The notes under the pieces are model-generated. The model saw nothing but the letters and a program-made list of their open reading frames with translations, was not told the origin of the DNA and searched no databases. From the NCBI GenBank assembly GCA_018398765.1, contig JAHBMJ010000643.1, positions 22,993 to 43,543 on the forward strand: a stretch of DNA of 20,551 nt, written 5' to 3'. A program made the position numbers and the translations under genes. This document shows positions 10,319-18,723 of the stretch, one piece after another (positions within the stretch are counted from its first letter, which is position 1; each line of letters starts with the position of its first letter). This DNA is from Chromera velia. Its lineage: Eukaryota; Sar; Chromeraceae.

Positions 10319-10535
10319 AGACATGTCACAGAAAAAAAAAAGAAAAAAAATCTGTAGAAAAATGAGTTATCTACTTTTTTTTTTGCCTGCAACACCTTGT
10401 AACACTTATGCCACATGTACCCGTGCAAAAGCTAAACAACCGTTGTTTTAGACAAAAAAAAAAGAAAAAAAAAAAATCTGACCAAGAGAGTTATTTACTT
10501 TTTTTTTCTTTATGATACCTAGTGATACTCCTACT
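10319..10535. repeat. Two diverged copies of a poly-A / poly-T unit
   Basis: Unit 1 (about 10329-10410) and unit 2 (about 10451-10535) share the order: A-run, single G, A-run, ATCTG, a short spacer, GAGTTAT(C/T)TACT, a T-run, then a stretch ending near CTTGTAACACT or CTAGTGATACT. They look like a diverged tandem duplication inside the inverted-repeat element. Confidence 0.6.
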
Positions 10536-10980
10536 AGGCCTATAGTTCATAATTTAGTTAGTTAGTTTAGTTTTCCAGAGAAATAATATGAACTAACTAA
10601 AGAACTAAACTAACTAAAGTCCACGACTCCATGCCTAGCCTTGAGGCTAGACCATATTTCTAGCTTTTTTAGAAATTCAATCTGATTTTTTTATATGGCT
10701 ATAAGCCTATAAGATCTTAAGACACAATATACTCAAACACAAGCAACAGTAAACCAGGCTTAAATAGGATCTCAGGCTATTTACTAATATAATACCTATA
10801 ATGCTGCTATTAATTATGCAATGTACACTATGTAACACTGGAACAACTTTGATTCTTTGAACCTAGCTTTGAACAGTTGTATCATATTTTAAAGCAGCAT
10901 TTATCACTAAAGTATTGATATAGACATTGACTAAGCATTCAATGCAAAATGTTAGGATTAACTACCTTCTCAGAAAGCTT

Positions 10981-11056
10981 TTAGTTACCATCAAATTGGT
11001 AACCAAAACTTGGTAACTAAGGGGGTCTGAGGGGATTACCACTACCGCGGTAATCT
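10981..11056. repeat. GTTACC/GGTAAC palindrome cluster
   Basis: Several copies of GTTACC, GGTAACC and GGTAACT occur at 10984-11017, followed by a near-palindrome with arms GATTACC (11034-11040) and GGTAATC (11049-11055). The same arms recur in the 320-bp repeats at 11311-11347 and 15742-15778, which links this segment to those repeats. Confidence 0.65.
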
Positions 11057-11302
11057 GGCTGTATCTGCCCACAAATATGTTGCATCGAGATTTAATATAG
11101 GAGAAACACATCTTTAAAAACTATGTACGAGTACAGTACGATGTAAAAAAGATCATTTTTAAACTTTTTTTATCTAAGTTGTTTCTATAATATCAAGAAC
11201 TTGACTTTAACTTATATATACTTACACATATTTTTAGGCATAAGAGGATTTTACAATAAATCTATCTTTGGTACTCGATTTACCCACTAATTTGTTTTGT
11301 TT

Positions 11303-11622
11303 AAAAGAACGATTACCACTGTTTTGGTTACCGAAACAACGGTAATCAATGTGACTCTGCAGGATTACTGTAACCATGAAAATGGTTACCGAGCGGCCTA
11401 ACGGCCGCTTTGGTAACCAAACTAAGTTGGTTACTCCTAACAGCACAGTATATTGCATTGAAATTTACAACCGCCCCCCCCCTTTTTTACTTAGTTTTTT
11501 GCAACTTAGTTTACAACGGAGTTGTAAAAAAATCTAATGAAAAATCTTTAGTCTACGGCCTAACAGTAGACCCAACTTCTAGCCTAACTTAATTAAGCAT
11601 TTTATCCTAAATTTTATTAAGT
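11303..11622. repeat. 320-bp direct repeat, left copy (probable long target-site duplication)
   Basis: This copy aligns to 15734-16053 over 320 bases with a constant offset of 4431, no gaps and 16 mismatches (95% identity). It begins AAAAGAACGATTACC and ends TTTTATTAAGT. It abuts the LINE 3' tail directly at 11623. Internal palindromes: arms GATTACC/GGTAATC at 11311-11347, an 8-bp stem with GAAA loop at 11370-11389, and a 7-bp stem AGCGGCC/GGCCGCT at 11392-11409. It encodes nothing convincing: the short open frame shared by both copies lacks an ATG. Confidence 0.9.
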
Positions 11623-11764
11623 GATGATGATGATGATTGAGGGTTAAATCCTAAATTTAGCGACGCCAAATCCCAAGCCACTAACAAGGCTTTGAGGACA
11701 ACCCAGAGCACACATTCATAGGGGAAGGGTGAGGAAGCCTGCATGCCAGTCGGATTGATTCGCC
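11623..11764 (-). other. LINE 3' UTR and ATC-repeat tail
   Basis: After the stop codon there are about 140 non-coding bases (minus strand), ending in the ATC trinucleotide run at 11637-11623 right at the repeat junction. Short simple-repeat tails in place of poly-A are known from several LINE clades and mark the 3' end, where target-primed reverse transcription begins. Its exact contact with the 320-bp repeat fixes the element's left boundary. Confidence 0.7.
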
Positions 11765-13088
11765 TCAACTTGCCTTATTGACAGAATGGACCTGTTTGAG
11801 ACAGTCGGCTATAGCTTTAGAACCGCTTCTAGGCAGGATTGTACACAACAGCAACACCATATCCTTCATTTTCTTCTTATTATTAGAAGTGCCCCTTCCG
11901 GTTGCACCTGCAACGCGTTGTGCAATCTGTATTCTTATGTCAATGGGCGCTCTCTGCTTTGCAATTTTGTACAGTTCTTTCAGCCTGTTCCGTTCCCTTT
12001 CTGTGTCCTTACACTCCGTTAGGACATGAACCTTATCTTTGATCACACGCAACGGGGACAAACATTTATCGTACAGCCGTTCTGGTTGGGTTCTACCTAT
12101 ATCCTCCCCTGTGAGAGCCCTCAAAAGCATACGAAAGCCTGCAGAGGACTGTAGCAGACCCTTTGGCAGAGGTTCAACACTGCACTCTATCATTTCACTT
12201 CTTGGACGCCATTTCTTTTCACACAGAAGGTGCATGGCCAAACGCTGTCTGGTCGGATTCTCTGACTGGAAAGGGGAGAGATCCGCAAGGCGGGGGAAAA
12301 TTCCGTCTCTGTCTCTAACATTCCTAGTTTCTTTTTTCAACCAGTCGGACAGCCAGGCACCCTCCACGATCTTTTTTGCCGCCCTTTTCCTTCTGCCCTT
12401 GCCCTCCCTTTTAAACTTATCCCCTACCGTGCTTGGCAATGGAGGCCACAAAAGGGAGCAATCTAATGGAACGGCCAGCCATTTTACTGTCTTAACGAAG
12501 GGTTCGCACAAGCTAGCCAAGCACTCATTCCACACTGCCCGGAGTAGAGCACGGTCGATTGATTTGATGCACTGGATGAAGCCCCCACTCAGCTTACCAA
12601 GTAGAGAACTGAATGGCTCAAGAGAGAGAGAGAGAAGGGAAGGCGAAACAAAGGAGTGATAAGAGAGACCAAAACAACATCGAACAAAACGTAATTGTAA
12701 AGCATCGAGGCAAGCAATATCTGTCTTTCTCAGCGGGATCGTTTCCAGTCCATACAGCGCAACTGGCAGCCAGAAGGCCTTGAACAAAGTAATTTTAAAA
12801 AAGGAAAAAACAAAGCCCAAAGAAGAGAGAGTACCAAATACAGCCCCCAGTGCCTTCTCTGCCGCCTCAATACGGGCTTCGACTGTCTTGCGGAGGTCCC
12901 CACCCTCAAAAACCCAGTTGCCCAAATACTTATATTTACTCACCGCTTCCACTGGTCTGCCTTCATAAAGAAAAGGGGTCCGGGGCACTAGGTCAGGGTG
13001 GGGGGAGGAGAGACGCATTACTTTTATCTTTTTTAAATTCACCTTCAGGCCGTGCTCCTTACAATAGTCCTTGAGGCAAGACAGACGT
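11765..13088 (-). pseudogene. LINE RT thumb and C-terminal region
   Basis: The same frame as the RT continues past the TAG: KRLSCLKDYCKEHGLKVNLK, then KYKYLGNWVFEGGDLRKTVE (the conserved YLG motif after the palm), a helical thumb with FWLPVALYGLETIPLRK, and a distal region containing DKVHVLTECKDTERERNRLK that resembles the degenerate HxxxxC segment of the C-terminal zinc-binding region in many LINEs. Its upstream Cys pair is reduced to one Cys (YDKCLSPL). It ends with TGA/TAA-type stop at 11767-11765. The 440 codons are intact, the best-preserved part of the element. Confidence 0.8.
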
Positions 13089-13090
13089 TT

Positions 13091-13958
13091 CTACAAGTCT
13101 GAAACACTGTGGGCAAACAGAACAAGGTCGTCAACGTACCCGATGCTTTCGATTAAAACGTCAGACAGTCTGACAGGAGTCTCTCTATCAGTATCCCCAG
13201 CCGAGCTTTGATTCCTGTTTTCATTATCGGAGCTACCAGACTTATGCAGATTGTTGATGAAAAGAAGAAAGAGGAGAGGAGAGAGAGGATCGCCTTTTTT
13301 CACTCCTCTGCCTTCTGGAAAGCATTCTGTTGCCCCATCCACCCGAGCCTTCACCTGACTATACATTGAATGAATCATCCAAACATTGGCTTGGCTTACC
13401 CCTTCCTCCCTGAGCCTTTCTAATATTTTAACGCGAGGAACTGTATCAAACGCCTTACTGAAATCAACAAACGCGGCAATCAGAGGGCTCTTCTTGTTTT
13501 TGGAGCTGAAAATTAACAAAGACAGAGCAGCGAAGGCCTCCCTTGTCCCTACCCCCTGTCTGAAGCCAAGCTGCCTTTCGTCAATTTTCACCTCTTTCCT
13601 GATCTTTGAGTCCATCAATAAGCCCCATAATGTGGATCGGGCGCCATTTGTTACAGTCGAGACTCGGCGAGCCCTTAGGGACGGGAGCAATGCGCAACAT
13701 ATTCCAGCGTTCAGGCCAAAAAGAAAAAAGGTGAAACAAATTGAAAAAGACAAAGAGCAGCAAGCGGGAGAGAGGAGAAAAACCAAAACATAACGAGAAG
13801 TGACAGGGGCTAACCCCATCCAAATCCAACGCCTTCTTTGGGTCAATTCCTTTCAGTGTTTCCTCAATCATATGTATAGAGAAGGCGGGCTGAGAAGGAG
13901 GGGAGAAGGCCAGACCAACAGGTGCAAGCGGAAGACCAGGACCGTCGAAGACCCCAGC
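13091..13958 (-). pseudogene. LINE reverse transcriptase, fingers and palm
   Basis: The first frame (13958 to about 13640) carries GIDPKKALDLDGVSP, WPERWNMLRIAPVPKG and NKWRPIHI, the N-terminal RT motifs. A frame change near 13650-13690 leads to ERQLGFRQGVGTREAF, then motif A AAFVDFSKAFDTVPR, motif B GVKKGDPLSPLLFLLF and motif C GYVDDLVLFAHS, with both catalytic Asp present (YVDD where many LINEs have YADD). The stretch between RPI and QLGFR is shorter than usual, suggesting a small deletion with the frameshift. TAG at 13091-13089 interrupts the frame, and coding-like sequence continues directly after it. Confidence 0.88.
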
Positions 13959-14762
13959 TCAGAACTGAGTGAAGGAAGATGCAGCGGGTTTATTATTATC
14001 CCCTCCCCTCTGACAGTATGTTTTAATTTTCCTGTTCCATTGCCAAACTTTCGAGGGGTCAACTGCTACTTCTCTAGCTAGTCTCTCTGCTATCTGTTGC
14101 TCGAGCTTACTCCTTTTTGCTGCAAACAGTCGAGCTCTTTCCCTTCTCAGTTTGACACATTCTTTTCGCAGAGGGTGAGAAGGGTTCGGAATATATCTTG
14201 CCTTTTCCTCTGCCTCTTTCACCTTTAAATGAATCAGGCGGCATTGAGGGTCCCACCAAACTTGACGGGTGCTCTGCTTTCTCCCAGACTGTCTTCTCTT
14301 CTTAGATGCCTTTCCCCTGTCTACCACTGCACCCACTTTGCTGTTTGCCAGCCTTTCTTCCCAGGAAAGACCCAACTGTTCCAATTGGTTAAGATAAGAA
14401 GCCTTGCTGAGGGAGTTGGGGGGGGAAGCATTCTGAGGGGGAGGTGGTTGTAGGGGAAGGGGTGGTGGGTCAGGGGGAGGTGGGATAGGGGGAACAACTT
14501 GACCTCTTTCACGCAGTTCGTTTACCCCTCTGTTAAACAAGCCGGGAAAAACCGTCTCAGAAAACAGCAGGACCGCTCTGGTGAGAGGAATCATTTCATC
14601 ATTAGTCACCGGGGAAGCTCTATTAACAGTGAGGAGAGGGGGGAGAAAAGAGAAATTCTTTTCGCCCGTGGGGGTATGCGGAGGATTAGAAGACATAGGG
14701 GGAGGAGATGAATCAAAAAAAAAAAGAAAGAGAAAGAACAACATGTTGAGGGGCAAAGTCAA
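13959..14762 (-). pseudogene. LINE linker between endonuclease and reverse transcriptase
   Basis: The frame is open for 267 codons. A Pro-rich stretch (PPIPPPPDPPPLPLQPPPP) is followed by a basic, helical region with VWWDPQCRLIHLKVKEAEEK and KLRRERARLFAAKRSKLEQQ, then VWQWNRKIK. The W-x-D/N..C and long charged helix ending in a Trp-x-x-x-(R/K)-(K/I) pattern is typical of the region preceding the RT in APE-type LINEs. It is joined to the endonuclease frame by a poly-T run at 14715-14726 and closes with TGA at 13961-13959. The same frame then runs on without break into the RT start, so the TGA is probably a nonsense change. Confidence 0.75.
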
Positions 14763-15686
14763 CTTCCAGGTTTAAAGTGGCAGAGGACCAGGCTGTTAAA
14801 AGAAAAGGATCTACAAAAAACTGATCAATCGCTGTTGTTTCTTCTCCTGCTTTAAAAAAGGTGCACGGGCCCGGAAAGGAGACATCAACACCCCGTCTCT
14901 CACATTTCAAGGACAGACCGTGGAGAGGAATTAAGTTAGAGCGTTCACAAAGACGGATCAGCCAATTTCCTTGCTCGTCAGGTTGACTGCCATGGCTGCA
15001 GGCTGACAATCGAGAGGGCTTGCAAGCATCAACTTCGTTCTCTTCTCTGCTTTCATCAGTGGGACATAGCATTCTTTCCCAAGTCAGCCCTTCTCGCACC
15101 CGAGTCCCCAGCTTGCCGTTCATGTCCCCAACCAGGATACGCAAATCCTTGAGGTGTACCTAACACAGTGCATCGATCACACCCTCTCTCTCTCTCTGTC
15201 TCTTTGCTCCCTGTCTCTCTGTCTTAGGTCGGACCCTCTAGGTAGAAAGTACACACTGAAGACATGGAGGACTCTCATGGCTGACTCCCCCCCTTCTGAG
15301 GGAGAAAGCACATTCACTGACAGACGGACCAGATTTTGACCCACCAGCTCCCACCTTAGCTGCAGTTCATGAACTAAAGAATTCCTGACTAGGATGCATA
15401 CACCCCCTGTCCTTGCTTCTCCGATGGTTACGGCTTTCCTTCTTGACCCTTCCGCTTTGATTTTCCTTCTCAACCACTCAAAGTGATCGAAATTATGCCC
15501 TGTGTGAGTGAATGTTCTTACGGGCATGGAGGGGCACTTCGTTTTAGTCAATACCACAATGTCTACCTGGCAAGCGGCCAGCCACCGCTCGAGAGCCTTG
15601 CTTCGTATGCGTGACCCCAGCCCCCCCACATTTACCGTTTTTATTGTGAGTTTCCTTCTTCCTGAAGCCATGAGACCAGACCTCAC
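14713..15686 (-). pseudogene. LINE endonuclease (EEP/APE type), broken
   Basis: The first part, 15686-15177, starts plausibly at the methionine at 15671. It contains TVNVGGLGSR, then ACQVDIVVLTKTKCP, where related enzymes have a catalytic Glu (LTET type); residue 48 of this frame is Lys (AAA, 15545-15543). The second part, 15144-14713, is in another frame and contains ILVGDMNGKLG (the GDxN motif), an IDQFFVDP segment, and APQHVVLS at the place of the usual SDH motif, where only His is kept. Between the two parts sits a CT/CTGT microsatellite (15182-15222) that encodes a meaningless RDRE run, and the intervening region is shorter than usual. The nicking activity is therefore expected to be lost. 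Confidence 0.8.
15182..15222. repeat. CT/CTGT microsatellite within the LINE endonuclease
   Basis: CT dinucleotides with interspersed GT, inside what should be coding sequence. It replaces or expands part of the endonuclease and coincides with the frame change between the two endonuclease halves. Confidence 0.85.
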
Positions 15687-15733
15687 GTCGTAAGAAGGAG
15701 AGAAAACATTGTGAGAGGATGTGGATACAGAAA

Positions 15734-16053
15734 AAAAGAACGATTACCACTGTTTTGATTACCGAAACAACGGTAATCAATGTGACTCTGCAGGATTACT
15801 ATAACCATGAAAATGGTTACCGAGCGGCCTAACGGCCACCTTGGTAACTAAACTAAGTTGGTTACTCCTAACAGCACAGTATATTACATTGAAATTTATA
15901 ACCGCCCCCCCCTTTTTTTGCTTAGTTTTTTACAACTTAGTTTGCAACGGAGTTGCAAAAAAATCTAACGAAAAATCTTTAGTCCACGGCCTAACAGTAG
16001 ACCTGACTTCTAGCCTAACTTAATTAAGCATTTTATCCTAAATTTTATTAAGT
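15734..16053. repeat. 320-bp direct repeat, right copy (probable long target-site duplication)
   Basis: Colinear partner of 11303-11622: no indels, 16 mismatches, all transitions. It abuts the 5' end of the LINE at 15733 and is followed by AT-rich sequence that does not match the bases following the left copy. The 7-bp AGCGGCC/GGCCGCT stem of the left copy is disrupted here by a G-to-A (and a T/C) difference at 15838-15840. Confidence 0.9.
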
Positions 16054-16440
16054 AAACCATTTTCATACTGAAGTTAAACAACAGTCTATAGGCTGTATAG
16101 CGCCTAACTGATCGATATTAATCCAGACGTTATAATATTTTAGTATTGGTTTTTAATACAATTAATATACAATTAATCTTGAAACTGCTTTTTATAACTC
16201 TTAATCAATTCTACGTTTTAATAGTTTTTAAGAATTAAGAGATAGCTTCTTTTACAATTTTAATGTGAACGTTTTTTTTTTCTTAATGACTTTTAAGTTG
16301 AATTAATACTTTGTCTGTTTCAAGGCTCAGATCACAGTTTTCAGGTATTTTTTCATTTCCTTCCTTCGATCAGGCTTTTTGAATTAATTCTAGAATTAAT
16401 TACCTGGCTCTCTCTTCAGTCGAAATCACTGAATCAGTCA
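16054..16440. other. AT-rich island, right part
   Basis: Non-coding AT-rich sequence with ATTAAT motifs and a T-run at 16269-16279, ending in a GAATTAATTCTAGAATTAATT inverted motif around 16380-16400 before composition returns to about 50% GC. Taken with 9650-11622 it would form one continuous island of about 2.3 kb in the pre-insertion locus. No gene was seen. Confidence 0.6.
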
Positions 16441-17014
16441 CTCCCTTCAAGTTTCTCAAAGGATCGTCTCTCCCCCTTATTTTTAGGTTTTTTCGTCCCT
16501 GTTTGAGTAAGACATCAAAAAAATCCTACGAAGCCCGTGTGGTTTACATGGTTCTGGAATTACTTGGAAGAAAGCCCAGCTGAGCATTTCAAAAAACCAT
16601 ACACCCAACCCCCCGTCAACCCATGCAAAACCTTTTTATTTCGTGTCCTCGAATTTGCTGCAATGGGTTGGCTGAAAGGCAGAATGCCCTACAGACAGAA
16701 CAATTCCGTGCACAAGCCGCGCATTGGCACAGAGTCTGCACGTCTGTCCTTGAGTTCGCAGGCTCACTTCATGAGGTAATGAGCACAGAGAGGGCGCACC
16801 CCCCCCTCCCCCTCCTCCAGAAGAAAGGGAGGAAGCCCTGCATCATCTGACAGAGGTCGGAGGAGTCCCAAAACCCCCACCAGCCTGTTCAGGAGACGCT
16901 CATTCCCCTCGGCCCTGCTCAGTCGTGCCCTACATTCCCAGGGTTTCTGTGCATGGGGGGACGCAGAGGGGGCATCATGGGAGTCAACGAAGGCGCTGTC
17001 AGGAAGGTGCCCTG
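16441..17014. other. No firm gene; possible 3' UTR of the RING gene
   Basis: Open frames exist on both strands here (plus 16537-16779, minus 17126-16764), but neither shows a recognised motif. On the minus strand the stretch follows the proposed stop of the RING-H2 gene. An alternative frame of its last exon would read through 16764 (LCGVHRFGGGIPLLFWTV and onward), but splice phase favours the stop at 17015. Confidence 0.35.
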
Positions 17015-18464
17015 TCACAGTCCAGAACAGAAGAGGGATCCCCCCTCCGAATCGGTGCACCCCACAGAGCTGCATGCACATACACATGTAAGCACATGGA
17101 AGAGGAACAAGCAAAGATGTACACATTTGACATGGAGAAAAAGGCCATTAGGAAGTACCTGACGATATCCCCGCGACGGACAAAGAAGACCTCCTGCATT
17201 CCATAAAGCCTCAAGAGACAGAAGACTCAACTCTTCCCCCAACTGCTTCAAGGCACGTGCTCAAATTCCAGTCCATGTTTTTGACGAACAACACAGCACG
17301 ACCCTGATCAGTGAAAAAATCCAATTGCAATCCTAAGAAAACACAACAAGAAAGAACCCAAAGCAGGGACCCACCGACCGACCGTGAAAGCCATACAGTC
17401 CACGATGGCTGCCGCCTTCACGTTCACGTTCGTCCTGGCCTGGGGAAAAGCCATTCTGCAGGCAGGGCAGGAGGACTTCCTTGCCAGCCAGGATCCGATG
17501 CAGGGGGGGTGCCAGAAGTGGCCGCAAGGCATCATCAACACCTGCAAATACCCATGTGCATGCACAGATACACACATACATACATAGGAAGAAATGCAGA
17601 AAGAGCGCAGAGGTCTTCGAGGCGTTCTGTAAGGTTGCACAGGACCACAGATGAAAGGTCAGTCAGGCAAGGAAAACAACTTGCAGCAACTCACAGAATT
17701 CCCTAGCTGACGCACGCACAGCTGCTTGTCTCTCGATTTCCTGTCTCACATGCAACGGAACATTCAACAACTACCTGATAAACCATGCAGCAGGAGGAAA
17801 GGACGTTGATTGCGTGAATGCGACGTGTATTTGTACTATTCTTTTTCTTGGAACTGACCCTATCTGAAGCAGCGAAGTCATCCCAGCACACGTTGCATGT
17901 CTGCATACCGAGACATAGAAGGAAAAGGGAACATCCATAAGAATATGACAGAAGAATGAAAGGGCGGAGAGCCAACTGGGTGAGAGGGAGAAGAACAAGG
18001 ATAGGCACTTCATGAAATGCGGAGAGGAAAAGAAGCGCAGAGGCAGAAGGGCACTCGGACAAAGGAGAGAGGGTCTCGAGGGGAACAAAAGAAGGGAGAT
18101 AGAAACAACAGACAGAGCCTTTTCTCGTGGCTAGGCTTCTTTCTGACTTGCCTGCTCCCCCCAGTGGTCCCTCACTACTCTGTGCTCACACACAAGTTCG
18201 CCCTAACTAACTCCTTCGTCTTTCCATTTCATTGGGAAAATAATCAGGGTGACATATTCAAAAGACCGACCACCGCCACTGAAACTTCGAGATTCCCTTT
18301 CCTTTTCACAGCCCAAAACTTCATCTCTAATTGCAGAGGCACGATCTACTGACCTCTTGCGATCCTGAGCTCGGCTTCTGCCTCCCTCTCCAGACTTCTC
18401 TGAAAGGCATCTCTGGTTGAGTAGAGACAAACTGGGGGTCTGCGTAGGGGTGGACCCTTCGCTT
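17015..18464 (-). CDS. RING-H2 finger protein (probable E3 ubiquitin ligase), partial gene model
   Basis: Exons 17900-17859 and 17541-17383 join at phase 0 (acceptor TATTTGCAG, donor GTCAGT). The join gives a complete RING-H2: CNVC, 14 residues, CGHFWHPPC, 10 residues, CPAC, i.e. C-x2-C-x14-C-x-H-x2-H-x2-C-x10-C-x2-C, with the usual Trp after the sixth ligand (IGSWLARKSS). Such domains bind two zinc ions and recruit E2 ubiquitin-conjugating enzymes. Phase-compatible downstream exons are 17332-17303 (DCNWIFSLIR), 17193-17159 (EVFFVRRGDIV) and 17069-17015 (ending SLFCSGL then TGA). A likely upstream exon, 18464-18354, has strong splice sites and encodes DAFQRSLEREAEAELRIAR, helix/coiled-coil-like, but its phase does not connect directly to the RING exon, so at least one exon between them is missing. 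The N-terminus, and any membrane segment, are unresolved. Confidence 0.7.
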
Positions 18465-18623
18465 CTGCAAACAGACAGACAGGCAGGCGGCAGAAAGACA
18501 AAAGGTGAAAAGAAAATAGGTGATAAAGAACGCCTAGACGGTAGACAAGGATTAGCATCTTTTCGCACGCTCGATGCTTTCCTTCTTTTTTTCTTCCTGA
18601 CTTACTGACTTAGTTGCTTGATT

Positions 18624-18626
<3 letters not shown>

Positions 18627-18665
<39 letters not shown>

Positions 18666-18691
18666 CCCCCCTCTCTCTCTCTCTCTCTCCC

Positions 18692-18723
<32 letters not shown>

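Larger units (their letters stand above)
9860..10647. mobile_element. Candidate non-autonomous element with inverted ends
   Basis: The left end (9860-9890) reads CCTTGAGGCTAGGCGTGG and then CTTTAGTTAGTT. The reverse complement of the right end (about 10645 down to 10600) reads CCTCAAGGCTAGGCATGG, then an 8-base extra piece, then the same CTTTAGTTAGTT. The three mismatches in the paired part are all transitions. Just inside each end is a stem-loop of TTAG repeats facing CTAA repeats (9880-9906 with 9918-9947; 10553-10574 with 10590-10618). There is no transposase. The total, about 790 bp, fits a MITE-like or cargo-carrying non-autonomous element. I could not define a clean target-site duplication, so the exact ends are uncertain. 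Confidence 0.5.
9650..11302. other. AT-rich, repeat-dense island, left part
   Basis: Composition changes sharply just past the LRR stop codon: below it sequence is about 50% GC, here it is strongly AT-rich. The only GC-rich patch is 9995-10215. The region contains TTAG/CTAA hairpins, poly-A and poly-T tracts and GGTAACC palindromes but no convincing full gene. The same composition resumes at 15734 on the other side of the LINE, so this looks like one transposon-derived island interrupted by the LINE insertion. The 3' UTR of the LRR gene probably occupies the first bases. Confidence 0.7.
11623..15733 (-). mobile_element. Degenerate LINE (non-LTR retrotransposon), minus orientation
   Basis: A 4.1-kb element lies exactly between the two 320-bp direct repeats. 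Order from its 5' end (high coordinate): APE-type endonuclease (15668-about 14713, two frames), basic linker (14762-13959), reverse transcriptase (13871-13091, two frames), and thumb plus C-terminal region (13088-11765). It ends in a short microsatellite tail of ATC units (read on minus) at 11623-11637. No LTR, gag, integrase or RNase H is seen, and no ORF1 upstream of the endonuclease, so it is either 5' truncated or a single-ORF type. Lesions visible: Lys in place of the catalytic Glu in the endonuclease, a CT microsatellite with frame change, a poly-T frame change at 14715-14726, in-frame stops at 13961-13959 and 13091-13089, and a frame change in the RT near 13650-13690. It is not capable of coding a full protein as it stands. 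The clade is not resolved by eye. Confidence 0.88.

Noticed and set aside
11410-11592. Small open frame present in both 320-bp repeats (also at 15841-16023)
   Set aside because: It has no ATG, crosses poly-C and poly-T runs, and its similarity is explained by the repeat itself; substitutions between copies do not favour synonymous sites.
12039-12659. Plus-strand 206-codon open frame within the LINE
   Set aside because: It is the antisense shadow of the LINE C-terminal region, whose minus-strand frame has RT-associated motifs.
11303-16053. LTR retrotransposon with 320-bp LTRs
   Set aside because: The interior encodes an APE-type endonuclease and LINE-type RT in minus orientation, with no gag, protease, integrase, primer-binding site or polypurine tract, and the repeat ends lack TG...CA.
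17159-17193. Cyclic-nucleotide-binding domain suggested by EVFFVRRGDIV
   Set aside because: The similarity is limited to one beta-strand-like segment in a 35-nt exon; the remaining domain is absent.
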